Shown: positions 51,325 to 59,775 of the stretch, one piece after another
How positions within the stretch are numbered: the stretch's first letter is position 1
Layout of the letters: every line of letters begins with the position of its first letter
NCBI RefSeq assembly: GCF_000376565.1
Contig: NZ_BARG01000031.1
Coordinates: forward strand, 248,001-312,000
Direction: 5' to 3'
From: Streptomyces hokutonensis
GTDB taxonomy: Bacteria > Actinomycetota > Actinomycetes > Streptomycetales > Streptomycetaceae
Length of the DNA stretch: 64,000 nt
Position numbers and translations under genes: made by a program
Notes under the pieces: model-generated
Told to the model about the DNA's origin: nothing
The model's input: the letters and a program-made list of their open reading frames with translations, nothing else
The model's database searches: none

Positions 51325-52542
51325 GTGCGCGTGAAGGTCGCCTGTGTCGGAGGCGGGCCCGCCGGCCTGTATCTCTCGATCCTGCTGAAGCGGCAGGACC
51401 CGTCCCACGACATCACCGTCTACGAGCGCAACCCCGAGGGCTCGACCTACGGCTGGGGCGTCACGTACTGGCGCGGACTGCTCGGCCAACTCCGGGAGTA
51501 CGACCCCGAGTCGGCGCAGGCCGTCGACGAGCACTCCGTGCGCTGGAGTGACGGCGTCGCCCGCGTCCGGGACCTCACGACCACCCAGCCCGGCGACGAG
51601 GGCCACGGCATCGGCCGCCACCGCCTCCTCAAGATCCTCGCCGAACGGGCCAGATCCCTGGGTGTACGGCTGGAGTTCGACCACGACGTCACCGCCGACG
51701 ACCTGCCCGACGCGGATCTGATCGTGGCCGCCGACGGCGTCAACAGCGCGCTGCGCACCCGCCACGCCGACCACTTCGGCGCCGAACTCAAGCCAGGCCG
51801 CAACCAGTACATCTGGCTCGGCACCAGCAAGGTCTTCGGCTCCTTCACCTTCGCCTTCGTGGAGACCGACCACGGCTGGATCTGGTGCTACGGCTACGCG
51901 TTCGGCCCCGAGGGCAGCACCTGCGTCATCGAGTGCGCCCCCGAGACCTGGACCGGCCTCGGCCTCGACACCGCCGCCGAGGCCGACGGACTCGCCCTCC
52001 TGGAGAAACTCTTCGCCGACCTCCTCGACGGCCACTCCCTGATCGGCCGCGCCTCCGCCGACGGCAGCGCCCAGTGGCTCAACTTCCGCACCCTCACCAA
52101 CCGCACCTGGCACCGCGACAACCTCGTCCTGCTCGGCGACGCCGCCCACACCACCCACTACTCCATCGGCGCCGGCACCACCCTCGCCCTGGAGGACGCC
52201 ATCGCGCTCGCCGACGCCCTGCGCGACCACACCGAACTGCCCCAGGCCCTCGCCGCCTACGAACAGCGCCGTAAGTCCGCCCTGTTGTCCATCCAGAGCG
52301 CGGCCCGCTACAGCGCCCAGTGGTACGAGAACCTCCAGCGCTACATCCACCTGCCCCCGCACCGCATGTTCGCCCTGCTCGGCCAGCGCCACTCGCCGCT
52401 GCTGCCGTACGTCCCGCCGCAGGTCTACTACGGCCTCGACAAGGCGGCCGGACGACTGGAGGCGCTGCGCCGGTTCAAGCGCTGGCTCGGCCCCAGGCTG
52501 GCGCGCACCGTCCACGCGCGGGCGCTCGCCTCCCGCAAGTAG
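51325..52542 (+). CDS. FAD-dependent aromatic-ring monooxygenase-like oxidoreductase
   Basis: A 405-residue flavoprotein. GGGPAGLYLSILL is the FAD dinucleotide motif near residue 9. GRHRLLKILAERA and LLGDAAHTTHYSIGAGTTLALEDAIAL are the DG- and GD-type motifs of class A flavin monooxygenases. The phrase YGWGVTYWRGLLGQL resembles the anthraniloyl-CoA-monooxygenase-like group. The substrate is unknown. The start is a GTG at 51325, with another GTG at 51331 possible. The MFS-TetR operon follows, 116 bp away, with its own operator. Confidence 0.85.
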   Translation: MRVKVACVGGGPAGLYLSILLKRQDPSHDITVYERNPEGSTYGWGVTYWRGLLGQLREYDPESAQAVDEHSVRWSDGVARVRDLTTTQPGDEGHGIGRHRLLKILAERARSLGVRLEFDHDVTADDLPDADLIVAADGVNSALRTRHADHFGAELKPGRNQYIWLGTSKVFGSFTFAFVETDHGWIWCYGYAFGPEGSTCVIECAPETWTGLGLDTAAEADGLALLEKLFADLLDGHSLIGRASADGSAQWLNFRTLTNRTWHRDNLVLLGDAAHTTHYSIGAGTTLALEDAIALADALRDHTELPQALAAYEQRRKSALLSIQSAARYSAQWYENLQRYIHLPPHRMFALLGQRHSPLLPYVPPQVYYGLDKAAGRLEALRRFKRWLGPRLARTVHARALASRK

Positions 52543-52590
52543 GGTGCCCGGCTCCCGCAAGCAGGGGCACCTGGCCTCCCGAGCGCATTG

Positions 52591-52632
52591 GGTGAATGGC
52601 TATTCACCGGATAGGGTGAATAGCCATTCACC
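52591..52632. promoter_or_regulatory. Double palindromic operator upstream of the MFS-TetR operon
   Basis: Two 18-bp palindromes, GGTGAAT-GGCT-ATTCACC (52591-52608) and GGTGAAT-AGCC-ATTCACC (52615-52632), are separated by 6 bp and are exact inverted copies of each other. They lie 26 bp before the MFS start. This is a classic form for a TetR-type repressor, here very likely the product of the second gene. Confidence 0.75.
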
Positions 52633-52658
52633 TTCTTTACGTGTCCGCTGGAGTGCCC

Positions 52659-54149
52659 ATGGGTCAGCCCGTACCGATACCCGACCCGTCCGGCACCACC
52701 GGGCGGACCCCCTTGCGGGACCGGCTCACGGTCCCGGTGCTGGCCTTCGGCGGGATCCTGATGGCGGTCATGCAGACCGTGGTCGTCCCCCTGCTGCCGT
52801 CCCTGCCCCGGCTGACCCACTCCTCCGCGGGCGCCGTCTCCTGGATGGTCACGGCGACCCTGCTCTCCGGCGCCGTCCTCACCCCCGTACTCGGCCGGGC
52901 CGGCGACATGTACGGCAAGCGAAGGGTCCTGACGGGCGCACTGAGCCTGATGACCGTCGGCTCGGTCATGTGCGCCCTGTCCTCCGACATCCGCGTGCTC
53001 ATCACGGCCCGCGCCCTCCAGGGCGCCGCCTCCGCCGTCGTACCCCTGTCGATCAGCATCCTGCGGGACGAACTGCCGCCGGAACGCCGGGGCAGCGCGG
53101 TCGCGTTGATGAGTTCCACCGTCGGCATCGGCGCCGCGCTCGGACTGCCCCTCGCCGCACTGATCGTGCAGTACTCCAACTGGCACGTCATGTTCTGGGC
53201 GACCGCCACCCTCGGCGCGATCGGCGTCTCGGCGGTCTGGTGGGCGGTGCGCGAGTCGCCCGTGCGGGAACCCGGCCGCTTCGACGTGCTCGGCGCGCTC
53301 GGACTCGCCGCCGGGCTGGTGTGCCTGCTCCTCGGCGTGTCCCAGGGCGGCCAGTGGGGATGGGGCAGCCCGCGGATCCTGGGGCTGTTCCTCGGCGCGG
53401 TCGTCGTACTCGCGCTCTGGTGGTGGCAGCAGCTGCGCACCCAACTGCCGCTGGTGGACCTGCGGTTGGTGTCGCGGCCCCGGGTGGGCCTGTCCCATGT
53501 CGCGGCCCTGCTGACCGGCTTCGCGTTCTACGCCAACTCCCTGGTCACCGCCCAACTGGTGCAGGCGCCCAAGGCCACCGGGTACGGGCTCGGACTGTCG
53601 ATCGTCGAGACAGGACTGTGCCTGCTGCCCGGCGGCATCACGATGCTGCTGCTCTCACCCCTCTCGGCCCGGATCTCCGCGGCCCGCGGCCCGCGGATCA
53701 CGCTCGCCATCGGGGCCGCGATCATCGCGCTCGGCTATGTGGTGCGCATCGCCGACAGCCACGACCTGTGGACGATCATCCTCGGCGCGACCGTCGTGGC
53801 CACCGGCACCACCTTCGCCTACTCGGCGTTGCCCACCCTCATCCTGCGCGCCGTGCCGGCCGGCCAGACCGCGTCCGCCAACGGCGTCAACGTCCTGATG
53901 CGCACCATCGGCCAGGCCGTCTCCAGCGCCGTGGTGGCCGCCGTACTCGTGCACCACACCAGCCTGATCGGCGGACGCCCGCTGCCCACGCTGCACGGAT
54001 ACCTGATGGCGTTCGGCATCGCCGCCGTGGTCGCCCTGATCGCCTGCGCGACGGCGCTCACCATCCCCGGCGACGCCACGCCCGACAAGGCGCGGGGCAC
54101 GGACGGCCGTACCCGGGGCGCGCGGGACGAGGCGCTGGAGGGAGCATGA
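52659..54149 (+). CDS. MFS transporter, DHA2 (14-helix drug efflux) family
   Basis: A 496-residue membrane protein with about 14 helices. Motif A-like GRAGDMYGKRRVLTGALSL and motif C-like GIGAALGLPLAALI mark a drug:proton antiporter. ATG 52659 is chosen since CTGGAG lies at proper spacing; GTG 52641 would add six residues. It is co-translated with the TetR gene (ATGA overlap) and preceded by the double operator, so export is probably induced by its substrate. Confidence 0.9.
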   Translation: MGQPVPIPDPSGTTGRTPLRDRLTVPVLAFGGILMAVMQTVVVPLLPSLPRLTHSSAGAVSWMVTATLLSGAVLTPVLGRAGDMYGKRRVLTGALSLMTVGSVMCALSSDIRVLITARALQGAASAVVPLSISILRDELPPERRGSAVALMSSTVGIGAALGLPLAALIVQYSNWHVMFWATATLGAIGVSAVWWAVRESPVREPGRFDVLGALGLAAGLVCLLLGVSQGGQWGWGSPRILGLFLGAVVVLALWWWQQLRTQLPLVDLRLVSRPRVGLSHVAALLTGFAFYANSLVTAQLVQAPKATGYGLGLSIVETGLCLLPGGITMLLLSPLSARISAARGPRITLAIGAAIIALGYVVRIADSHDLWTIILGATVVATGTTFAYSALPTLILRAVPAGQTASANGVNVLMRTIGQAVSSAVVAAVLVHHTSLIGGRPLPTLHGYLMAFGIAAVVALIACATALTIPGDATPDKARGTDGRTRGARDEALEGA

Positions 54150-54736
54150 GGGCCGTGAGCACCCCACCCGCCGCGTCCCCGTCCCCGCCCGCACGCCGGG
54201 ACGCCGAGGCGACCAAGGCGGCCATCCTCAGGGCGGCCCGCTACCTTCTCGCCCGGAACGCGCACGCCGACATCACCCTCAAGGCCGTGGCCGAACGCGC
54301 CGGTGTCAGCGCCCCGTTGATCCTCAAGTACTTCGGCAACAAGGAAGCCCTCTTCGCCCGCGTGATGTCCTTCGAGTCGGACGCGGAGGCCCTGCTCGAC
54401 GCCCCGCTCGACGAACTCGGCCGCCACATGGTCCGGCACGTCCTGGTCAGCCAGCGCGAGCGGGGCGCCGACCCGCTGCTGCGCATCGCGTTCGCGCCCC
54501 TCCAGGGCGACCACGGCGACATCCTGCGCGTCAACTTCCGCGCCCAGGTGGTCGACCGCCTCGCCGAACGGCTCCCCGACCCCGACGCCGGCCTGCGCGC
54601 CGAACTGGCCGTCTCCACCGTCCTCGGCCTCGGCGTGATGTACGGCATCGCACGCGGCACCCGGCTGCGCGAGACCGCGACGGACGTCATCGTGGACCGC
54701 TACGGACCCACTGTGCAGGCCCACTTGGACTCCTAG
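54146..54736 (+). CDS. TetR family transcriptional regulator of the MFS operon
   Basis: A 196-residue repressor. The HTH ITLKAVAERAGVSAPLILKYFGNKEALF and the TetR_C_17-like ligand domain (HMVRHVLVSQRERGADPLLRIAFA) are visible. It overlaps the transporter stop and probably represses the operon by binding the double palindrome at 52591-52632. The last 4 bp overlap the convergent squalene/phytoene synthase-like gene. Confidence 0.9.
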   Translation: MRAVSTPPAASPSPPARRDAEATKAAILRAARYLLARNAHADITLKAVAERAGVSAPLILKYFGNKEALFARVMSFESDAEALLDAPLDELGRHMVRHVLVSQRERGADPLLRIAFAPLQGDHGDILRVNFRAQVVDRLAERLPDPDAGLRAELAVSTVLGLGVMYGIARGTRLRETATDVIVDRYGPTVQAHLDS

Positions 54737-55656
54737 GCGTACCGGCGAGCCCTGCGGTACTGCCGGGCCAGGACACCCAGCGTGGCGAACACCGACGGTC
54801 CCGTGTCGCGCAGCAGGACCCTGCCCCCTGCGCGTCGTACCGCGCCCAGTCGCAGTTCCTGGACGGCGAGCAAGGCGTCGAGGAACGGCCGGTGTTCCGC
54901 CGCGACCAGCGCGGGAAGCGCACGGCAGTCCACGAGCGTGGTCCCGGCGAGGTCGGCCTGCGCCCGGACCACCTGGTCCAGCGCGGGCACGCACGCTTCC
55001 GGCCTGCTCCGCAGATCCTCGAACTTCAGCCCGTGCCGGGCGAGTTCGTCCCGTGGGATGCCGATGCGGTCGTTCTCGGCGTCCTCCCGGAGGTCGGCGA
55101 GGAAGTCGCTGCGCTGCCAGCCCTCGATCAGATCCCGGCACCCCTGGACGAACGACTTGTACGTCTCGGGGTCGGCCGGCGCGAGCAGCGACGCGGTCAG
55201 CATCAGGGCGGGCAGCGAGTAACTGTCCACGTACGCCTGGAAGTCGGCCTCCGTCTCGAAGCCGGTCCAACTCGCGTCGACGGGAGCGCCGTCGAGGAAG
55301 GCCCGCACCCGGGCCGCCATGTCCGGGTGACGGCGAACGGTGTCCCAGAGCGCCAACAGGCCGTCCTGCTCGGGTGGTTCGGCGCTCTCCAGGGCCGCCG
55401 AGGTCCCGGCGTCCCAGGCGGAGAGGGCTGCCTCCCGCGCGTCCACGTCACCGGTGTCGATCAGTTCGTCGGTCGTGTGCATATAGGCCACCGCGGCGAC
55501 GACCGGCGGATGCAGCTCCGCCGGCAGCAACAGCCGTACCGCCACGTACTCGTGCAGCGCGAACCTGCGGACGATCCCGCGCTGGATGTCGTAGGCGTGC
55601 CGCAGTCGCGGATCGGTGATGCCCGCCTTCGTCAGCGCGGTCGGCCAGCTGGTCAC
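54733..55656 (-). CDS. Squalene/phytoene synthase-like isoprenyl condensing protein
   Basis: A 307-residue all-helical protein. The first Asp motif is D-E-L-I-D in MHTTDELIDTGD. The second is D-F-L-A-D in WQRSDFLADLREDAENDRIGIPRDEL. Both sit where the trans-isoprenyl head-to-head condensing family holds Mg2+ and two prenyl diphosphates, for example FPP or GGPP. A GTG start follows GGGAGAG. It lies 42 bp after the cholesterol-oxidase-like gene on the same strand and probably shares its transcript. It is not near other carotenoid genes, so its product is open. Confidence 0.85.
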   Translation of the reverse strand: MTSWPTALTKAGITDPRLRHAYDIQRGIVRRFALHEYVAVRLLLPAELHPPVVAAVAYMHTTDELIDTGDVDAREAALSAWDAGTSAALESAEPPEQDGLLALWDTVRRHPDMAARVRAFLDGAPVDASWTGFETEADFQAYVDSYSLPALMLTASLLAPADPETYKSFVQGCRDLIEGWQRSDFLADLREDAENDRIGIPRDELARHGLKFEDLRSRPEACVPALDQVVRAQADLAGTTLVDCRALPALVAAEHRPFLDALLAVQELRLGAVRRAGGRVLLRDTGPSVFATLGVLARQYRRARRYA

Positions 55657-55698
55657 AACTCTCCCTGTGTCAAGATCTCCGACACAGCCTAGTCAGTG

Positions 55699-57426
55699 CT
55701 AGCCGAACAGCCGGTCCAGGAAGGCATTCCCGAACACCCCGTGTGGATCGAGCCGGTCGAAGGTCCCGGCCGCCTGCCCCCACACCGACTCCCCGAACGA
55801 ACCCGGGACCGCCGTCCCCAGCACCTCCTCGTCGCTCCACGCGGCCTCGTCGGTGTAGGCCCAGCCCTTCGACCACTCGACCCGGGTGCCGTCGAACGAG
55901 CGGAACAGGAACTGCTCCAACTCCCGCAGGAACTCCTCCGCGTACGGCGTGCCGGGCAGTGTCAGGACGTCCAGCCAGACGGCCGTGTCCCACTCGGGGT
56001 GCTCGGCGCTCGGGCGCAGCGCGGAGAGCAACGGGGCGCGGGCGCCGGTGAGTTCGGAGTCGGCGGGGTGGTCGAGGCCGGTGACTCTGATCTCGACGGT
56101 GCCGTTGACGGGGAACCGGCCGAGCGCGGCGTACGCGGCGAGCCGCTCCCGGTAGAACTCGGTGAACTCGTGCACCACCCGCTGCACTTGGGCGCGTGCG
56201 GTGAGCACCGCGTACCCGTTGGCGGTCTCCCGCAGTGTCGTCGGCCTGACGTAGAGCAGTGTGTTCTTCGACGGCCCCCAGATGTCCGCCGACAGCGTCG
56301 CCGTCAACCCCACTGCAGCCACGTCGAGTTGGGCGTTGCCGAGCACCGGCGCCAGATACCACGCGCCGTCGGACAGGATCCGCCCGACGAGATCCGCGAC
56401 CACCGTCGGCACGTTGTCGGAGAACGGATAGTTGTACGGCGACGTCACGCGCCGCGAGGTCAACGGCCGGGTCGGTGCGACGCTCCACACCTTCAGCCAG
56501 GGGAACTCGGTGAACGCGAACCAGATCGCCTCGGCCCGCCCGGCCTCGTCCAGGAAACTCGCGAAGGTACGCCCGTCGGACCCGGGCGCCGCGAAGAGCT
56601 CGGTGGCCGGGATGTCCGTACGGCTCAGGCACCGCAGATTCGCGTTCGCCCCCACCCGCAGCACGACCTCGGTGACCAGTGAACGCCCCAGATGGGTGAG
56701 CAGCGCCGCGCAGTCCGCCTCGTCGCGGGTGTAGGTCCGCAGGACGTACGCGCCGGTGTCCGAGTCCCACACCACCGCCGTCAGCGACAGCACCAGATTG
56801 CTGAGCGACCCGAACGTGTGCCCGGCCGTCCGCTCCTCGCCGTCAGCCGGTACGGCCGTGCCGTGCGCGTCGATCGCCAGGGCGCCGCCGAGCGTCAGAT
56901 CGCCGGGTGCGGGCGCCGCGGTGAGACCGAGACCGTGCCCCTCCAGATAGGTGAGCAGCGCCTCCAGGGTGACCCCGGTGCCGGCCCGGACGGCCGAGGC
57001 GGAGTCCAGGGTGAGGCCGGTGAGGTGCGGGGCGGTGTCGACCAGCAGCACCGGCGCGTCCGACGCCGTACCGGACTCGATCGTCAGCGGTGACCAGCCG
57101 TGCGAGGAGCCGCGGGCGCGGACCCGCCAGCCGTGCTGCCAGGCCCAGTTGACGACGGACACCACCTGGCCGGCGTCGGTCGGCGCGCACGCCCACAACC
57201 CGTCGGCGGTGATCTCGCCGACCCAGTTCCGGTACGCCGAGCGGTAGAGGTCGACCTCGGCCGGGAAGTCCGGCAGCTCGGCCGCGGCGAGAGCCGGATC
57301 GGCCGTCAGGAGGACGGGTACGGCGGCCAGCGCGGCCGCAGAGAGGAGGAAGCCACGACGGGTCCAGGGAGCGGAACTGCCGTTCCCCGACTGGAGGTTG
57401 TTCGCCACATGATCGGTCACGCGCAC
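55699..57426 (-). CDS. Type II cholesterol oxidase-like FAD oxidoreductase, exported
   Basis: A 575-residue flavoenzyme. A Tat signal (TRRGFLLSAAALAAVPVLLTADPALA) opens it. The PCMH/VAO FAD domain has R-A-R-G-S-S-H109-G-W, and this His is the expected covalent FAD site. Phrases such as LYRSAYRNWVGEITADGLWACAPTDA and AIWFAFTEFPWLKVWSV belong to the type II cholesterol oxidase group with a cholesterol-oxidase substrate-binding domain. It would oxidise a sterol or similar lipid outside the cell. A weak hairpin (55666-55686) separates it from the synthase gene. Confidence 0.87.
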   Translation of the reverse strand: MRVTDHVANNLQSGNGSSAPWTRRGFLLSAAALAAVPVLLTADPALAAAELPDFPAEVDLYRSAYRNWVGEITADGLWACAPTDAGQVVSVVNWAWQHGWRVRARGSSHGWSPLTIESGTASDAPVLLVDTAPHLTGLTLDSASAVRAGTGVTLEALLTYLEGHGLGLTAAPAPGDLTLGGALAIDAHGTAVPADGEERTAGHTFGSLSNLVLSLTAVVWDSDTGAYVLRTYTRDEADCAALLTHLGRSLVTEVVLRVGANANLRCLSRTDIPATELFAAPGSDGRTFASFLDEAGRAEAIWFAFTEFPWLKVWSVAPTRPLTSRRVTSPYNYPFSDNVPTVVADLVGRILSDGAWYLAPVLGNAQLDVAAVGLTATLSADIWGPSKNTLLYVRPTTLRETANGYAVLTARAQVQRVVHEFTEFYRERLAAYAALGRFPVNGTVEIRVTGLDHPADSELTGARAPLLSALRPSAEHPEWDTAVWLDVLTLPGTPYAEEFLRELEQFLFRSFDGTRVEWSKGWAYTDEAAWSDEEVLGTAVPGSFGESVWGQAAGTFDRLDPHGVFGNAFLDRLFG

Positions 57427-57556
57427 ACGCTAGGTGGGAGTTGACACGAGTAGGCAGCCTGTCGAACTGGTTCACCCGTGTGAGTGAAAGATTCACAGGT
57501 CGCGGCCCGGAGGAGCCCGTTCCGCGCATGTCGGTGCCGGATGACAGACTGACGGC

Positions 57557-58540
57557 ATGGACGAACGTGTAATCGGCAGGTCGCAGCAGCAGGCATCCGT
57601 CGTCGGGCTCGGCACCTGGCAGCTGGGCGCCGACTGGGGAGACGTCGACGACAAGGAGGCCCTCGCCGTGCTGGAGGCGGCGGCGGAGTCGGGGGTGACC
57701 TTCTTCGACACGGCCGACGTGTACGGCGACGGGCGCAGCGAGCAGACCATCGCCGCCTTCCTGAGCGGCCGGCCCGATCTGCATGTCCTGGTCGCGACCA
57801 AGATGGGCCGCCGCGTCGACCAGATCCCCGAGAACTACGTCCTCGAGAACTTCCGCGCGTGGAACGACCGTTCGCGCCGCAACCTCGGCGTCGACCGCAT
57901 CGACCTGGTACAGCTGCACTGCCCGCCGACGCCGGTCTACTCCTCGGACGAGGTGTTCGACGCCCTCGACACCCTGGTCGCCGAGGAGCGCATCGCGCGG
58001 TACGGCGTCAGCGTCGAGACCTGCGAGGAGGCCCTCACCGCGATCGCCCGGCCGAACGTGACCAGCGTGCAGATCATCCTCAACGCGTTCCGCATGAAAC
58101 CCCTGCTCCAGGTGCTCCCGGCCGCCCAGGAGGCGGGCGTCGGCATCATCGCGCGCGTGCCTCTCGCCTCCGGCCTGCTGTCCGGGAAGTACACCAAGGA
58201 CACGGTCTTCCCCGAGAACGACCACCGCACCTACAACCGCCACGGCGAGGCCTTCGACCAGGGCGAGACCTTCTCCGGCGTCGACTACGCGACGGGCGTC
58301 GAGGCCGCCGCCGAGTTCTCCGCCCTCGCCCCGGAGGGATACACCCCGGCCCAGCTGGCCCTGCGCTGGATCATCGACCAGCCCGGTGTCACGTCGGTGA
58401 TCCCCGGCGCGCGCTCACCCGAACAGGCCCGCGCCAACGCGGCGGCGGCCAGGCTGCCCGCCCTGTCCGAGGACACGCTCACCTCGATCCGGGACCTCTA
58501 CGACCGCCGGATCAAGGACCAGGTGGAGGGCCGCTGGTAG
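57557..58540 (+). CDS. Aldo/keto reductase
   Basis: A 327-residue NADPH reductase. FFDTADVYGDGRSE holds Asp/Tyr, VATKMGRR the Lys and LVQLHCPPTPVY the His. The C-terminal cofactor motif TSVIPGARSPEQARANAAAARLPALS is clear. It belongs to the large AKR11/13-like bacterial group; the substrate is unknown. It is divergent from the cholesterol-oxidase-like gene, with 130 bp between starts. Confidence 0.9.
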   Translation: MDERVIGRSQQQASVVGLGTWQLGADWGDVDDKEALAVLEAAAESGVTFFDTADVYGDGRSEQTIAAFLSGRPDLHVLVATKMGRRVDQIPENYVLENFRAWNDRSRRNLGVDRIDLVQLHCPPTPVYSSDEVFDALDTLVAEERIARYGVSVETCEEALTAIARPNVTSVQIILNAFRMKPLLQVLPAAQEAGVGIIARVPLASGLLSGKYTKDTVFPENDHRTYNRHGEAFDQGETFSGVDYATGVEAAAEFSALAPEGYTPAQLALRWIIDQPGVTSVIPGARSPEQARANAAAARLPALSEDTLTSIRDLYDRRIKDQVEGRW

Positions 58541-58586
58541 GCCGCAGTTCCGTTTGAAGGGTCTGCGGTCCGGTTACACGGACCGC

Positions 58587-59084
58587 ATGACTCAGGAGGA
58601 AGATCGGCGGACGGGGCGCGACGAGTCCGAGGACGAGAGAGCGGACCGGATGTGGGGCGAGCTCATCCAGGAGGTCCGGGTCGCGCAGACCGGCGTACAG
58701 ATCCTGTTCGGGTTCCTCCTCACCGTCGTCTTCACCCCGAAGTACGCCCAGCTGGAGCACGCGAACCAGGTCCTCTACGTCGTGACCGTCGTCCTCGGTG
58801 CCACCGCCACCGGAGCGCTGATCGGCCCGGTGTCCCTGCACCGCCTGGTCTCGGGCCGGAGCGTGAAACCCCAGGCGGTGCGCTGGGCGTCCCGGCTGAC
58901 CTTCGTCGGGCTCGTCCTGCTGCTCGCCACGATGACGGCCGCGCTGCTGCTGGTTCTCAGGGTTGCGACCCACGACGCGTATGTGCCCTGGCTGGTCGCC
59001 GGGGTGGTCACCTGGTACCTGCTGTGCTGGTTCGTATTGCCACTGTGGGCGAGACAGCGCGATACGACTCGACCGGGCCGATGA
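58587..59084 (+). CDS. DUF6328 family membrane protein
   Basis: A 165-residue protein. The acidic/basic N-terminus (residues 1-30) leads into IQEVRVAQTGVQILFGFLLTVVFTPKYAQL, the family signature, then four membrane helices. ATG 58587 gives MTQEEDR; the upstream extension from 58554 is weak. It overlaps the 3' end of the convergent DUF2238 gene by 77 bp, unusually long. Function is unknown. Confidence 0.82.
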   Translation: MTQEEDRRTGRDESEDERADRMWGELIQEVRVAQTGVQILFGFLLTVVFTPKYAQLEHANQVLYVVTVVLGATATGALIGPVSLHRLVSGRSVKPQAVRWASRLTFVGLVLLLATMTAALLLVLRVATHDAYVPWLVAGVVTWYLLCWFVLPLWARQRDTTRPGR

Positions 59085-59709
59085 CCCCGAGCCGCGCCAT
59101 CTGCCGGTCGTGGACGCGGCTGAGCACCAGCACCGAGACCGTGGCCCCGATCAGCGCGCAGAACATGTCCCACTGCGTGTCCCACACATCCCCCTGGGTC
59201 GCCAGAAAGGCGTCCGCGCCGTGTCCGCCGATCACGGCCGCCGCCCACTCGAACAGCTCGAAGAGCGCGCTGAAGGCGAGGCACGCGCACACGGTCAGCG
59301 GCGCCAGCCAGCGGCTGCCGCGCAGCGGCGAGGTGCGGGTGAGCAACTCCCGTACCAGGACCGCCGGTACGAAGCCCTGCATGAGGTGGCCGAAACGGTC
59401 GTAGGGATTCCGGCTGAGCCCGAACGTGTCCCGGACCCAGTCGCCGACCGGCACCTGCGCGTACGTGTAGTGGCCGCCCACGGCGAGAACCAGCGCGTGC
59501 GCGGCGAGCAGACAGCACAGGAGGCCGGTGAAGGGGAAGCGGCGCCAGGTCAGGACGATCACCGGGAGTCCAACGAAGACCCACACGGTCTCCAGGAACC
59601 AGGTCGTGCGGTCGTGCGGATGCCAGGCGGAGACGGCCATGCCGACGATCACCAGCGCGACCATGGCGGCGGGCAGCCGGCGCCGCGGCGCGGAAGCTGG
59701 AACGGACAC
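59008..59709 (-). CDS. DUF2238 (YjdF-like) membrane protein
   Basis: A 233-residue membrane protein with about six helices. LSRNPYDRFGHLMQGFVPA, SALFELFEWAAAVIGG and ATQGDVWDTQWDMFCALIGA are the signature blocks of DUF2238. Function is unknown. The GTG start at 59709 and its AAGGGAG ribosome site both lie in one arm of a perfect 18-bp inverted repeat, so translation may be limited by RNA structure; a later ATG (residue 16) is an alternative start. Confidence 0.83.
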   Translation of the reverse strand: MSVPASAPRRRLPAAMVALVIVGMAVSAWHPHDRTTWFLETVWVFVGLPVIVLTWRRFPFTGLLCCLLAAHALVLAVGGHYTYAQVPVGDWVRDTFGLSRNPYDRFGHLMQGFVPAVLVRELLTRTSPLRGSRWLAPLTVCACLAFSALFELFEWAAAVIGGHGADAFLATQGDVWDTQWDMFCALIGATVSVLVLSRVHDRQMARLGVIGPVESYRAVSPTVAIRTSTAGTR

Positions 59710-59747
59710 GATGGGGCTCCCTTGTCGTGGGGAGCCCCATCGTGTCC
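59704..59747 (-). terminator. Perfect 18-bp inverted repeat over a ribosome site and start codon
   Basis: GGACACGATGGGGCTCCC (59704-59721) and its exact complement (59730-59747) are spaced by 8 nt. On the minus strand the hairpin follows the upstream gene by 28 bp and acts as a strong terminator. It also contains the SD and the GTG of the DUF2238 gene, so read-through RNA would carry a hidden start. Confidence 0.65.
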
Positions 59748-59775
59748 GAAGGCCGAAGCCGCTACATGAGTACGG

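Noticed and set aside
58542..58568. Terminator between the aldo/keto reductase and DUF6328 genes
   Set aside because: CCGCAG and CTGCGG arms are only 6 bp with a 15-nt loop, too weak to call.
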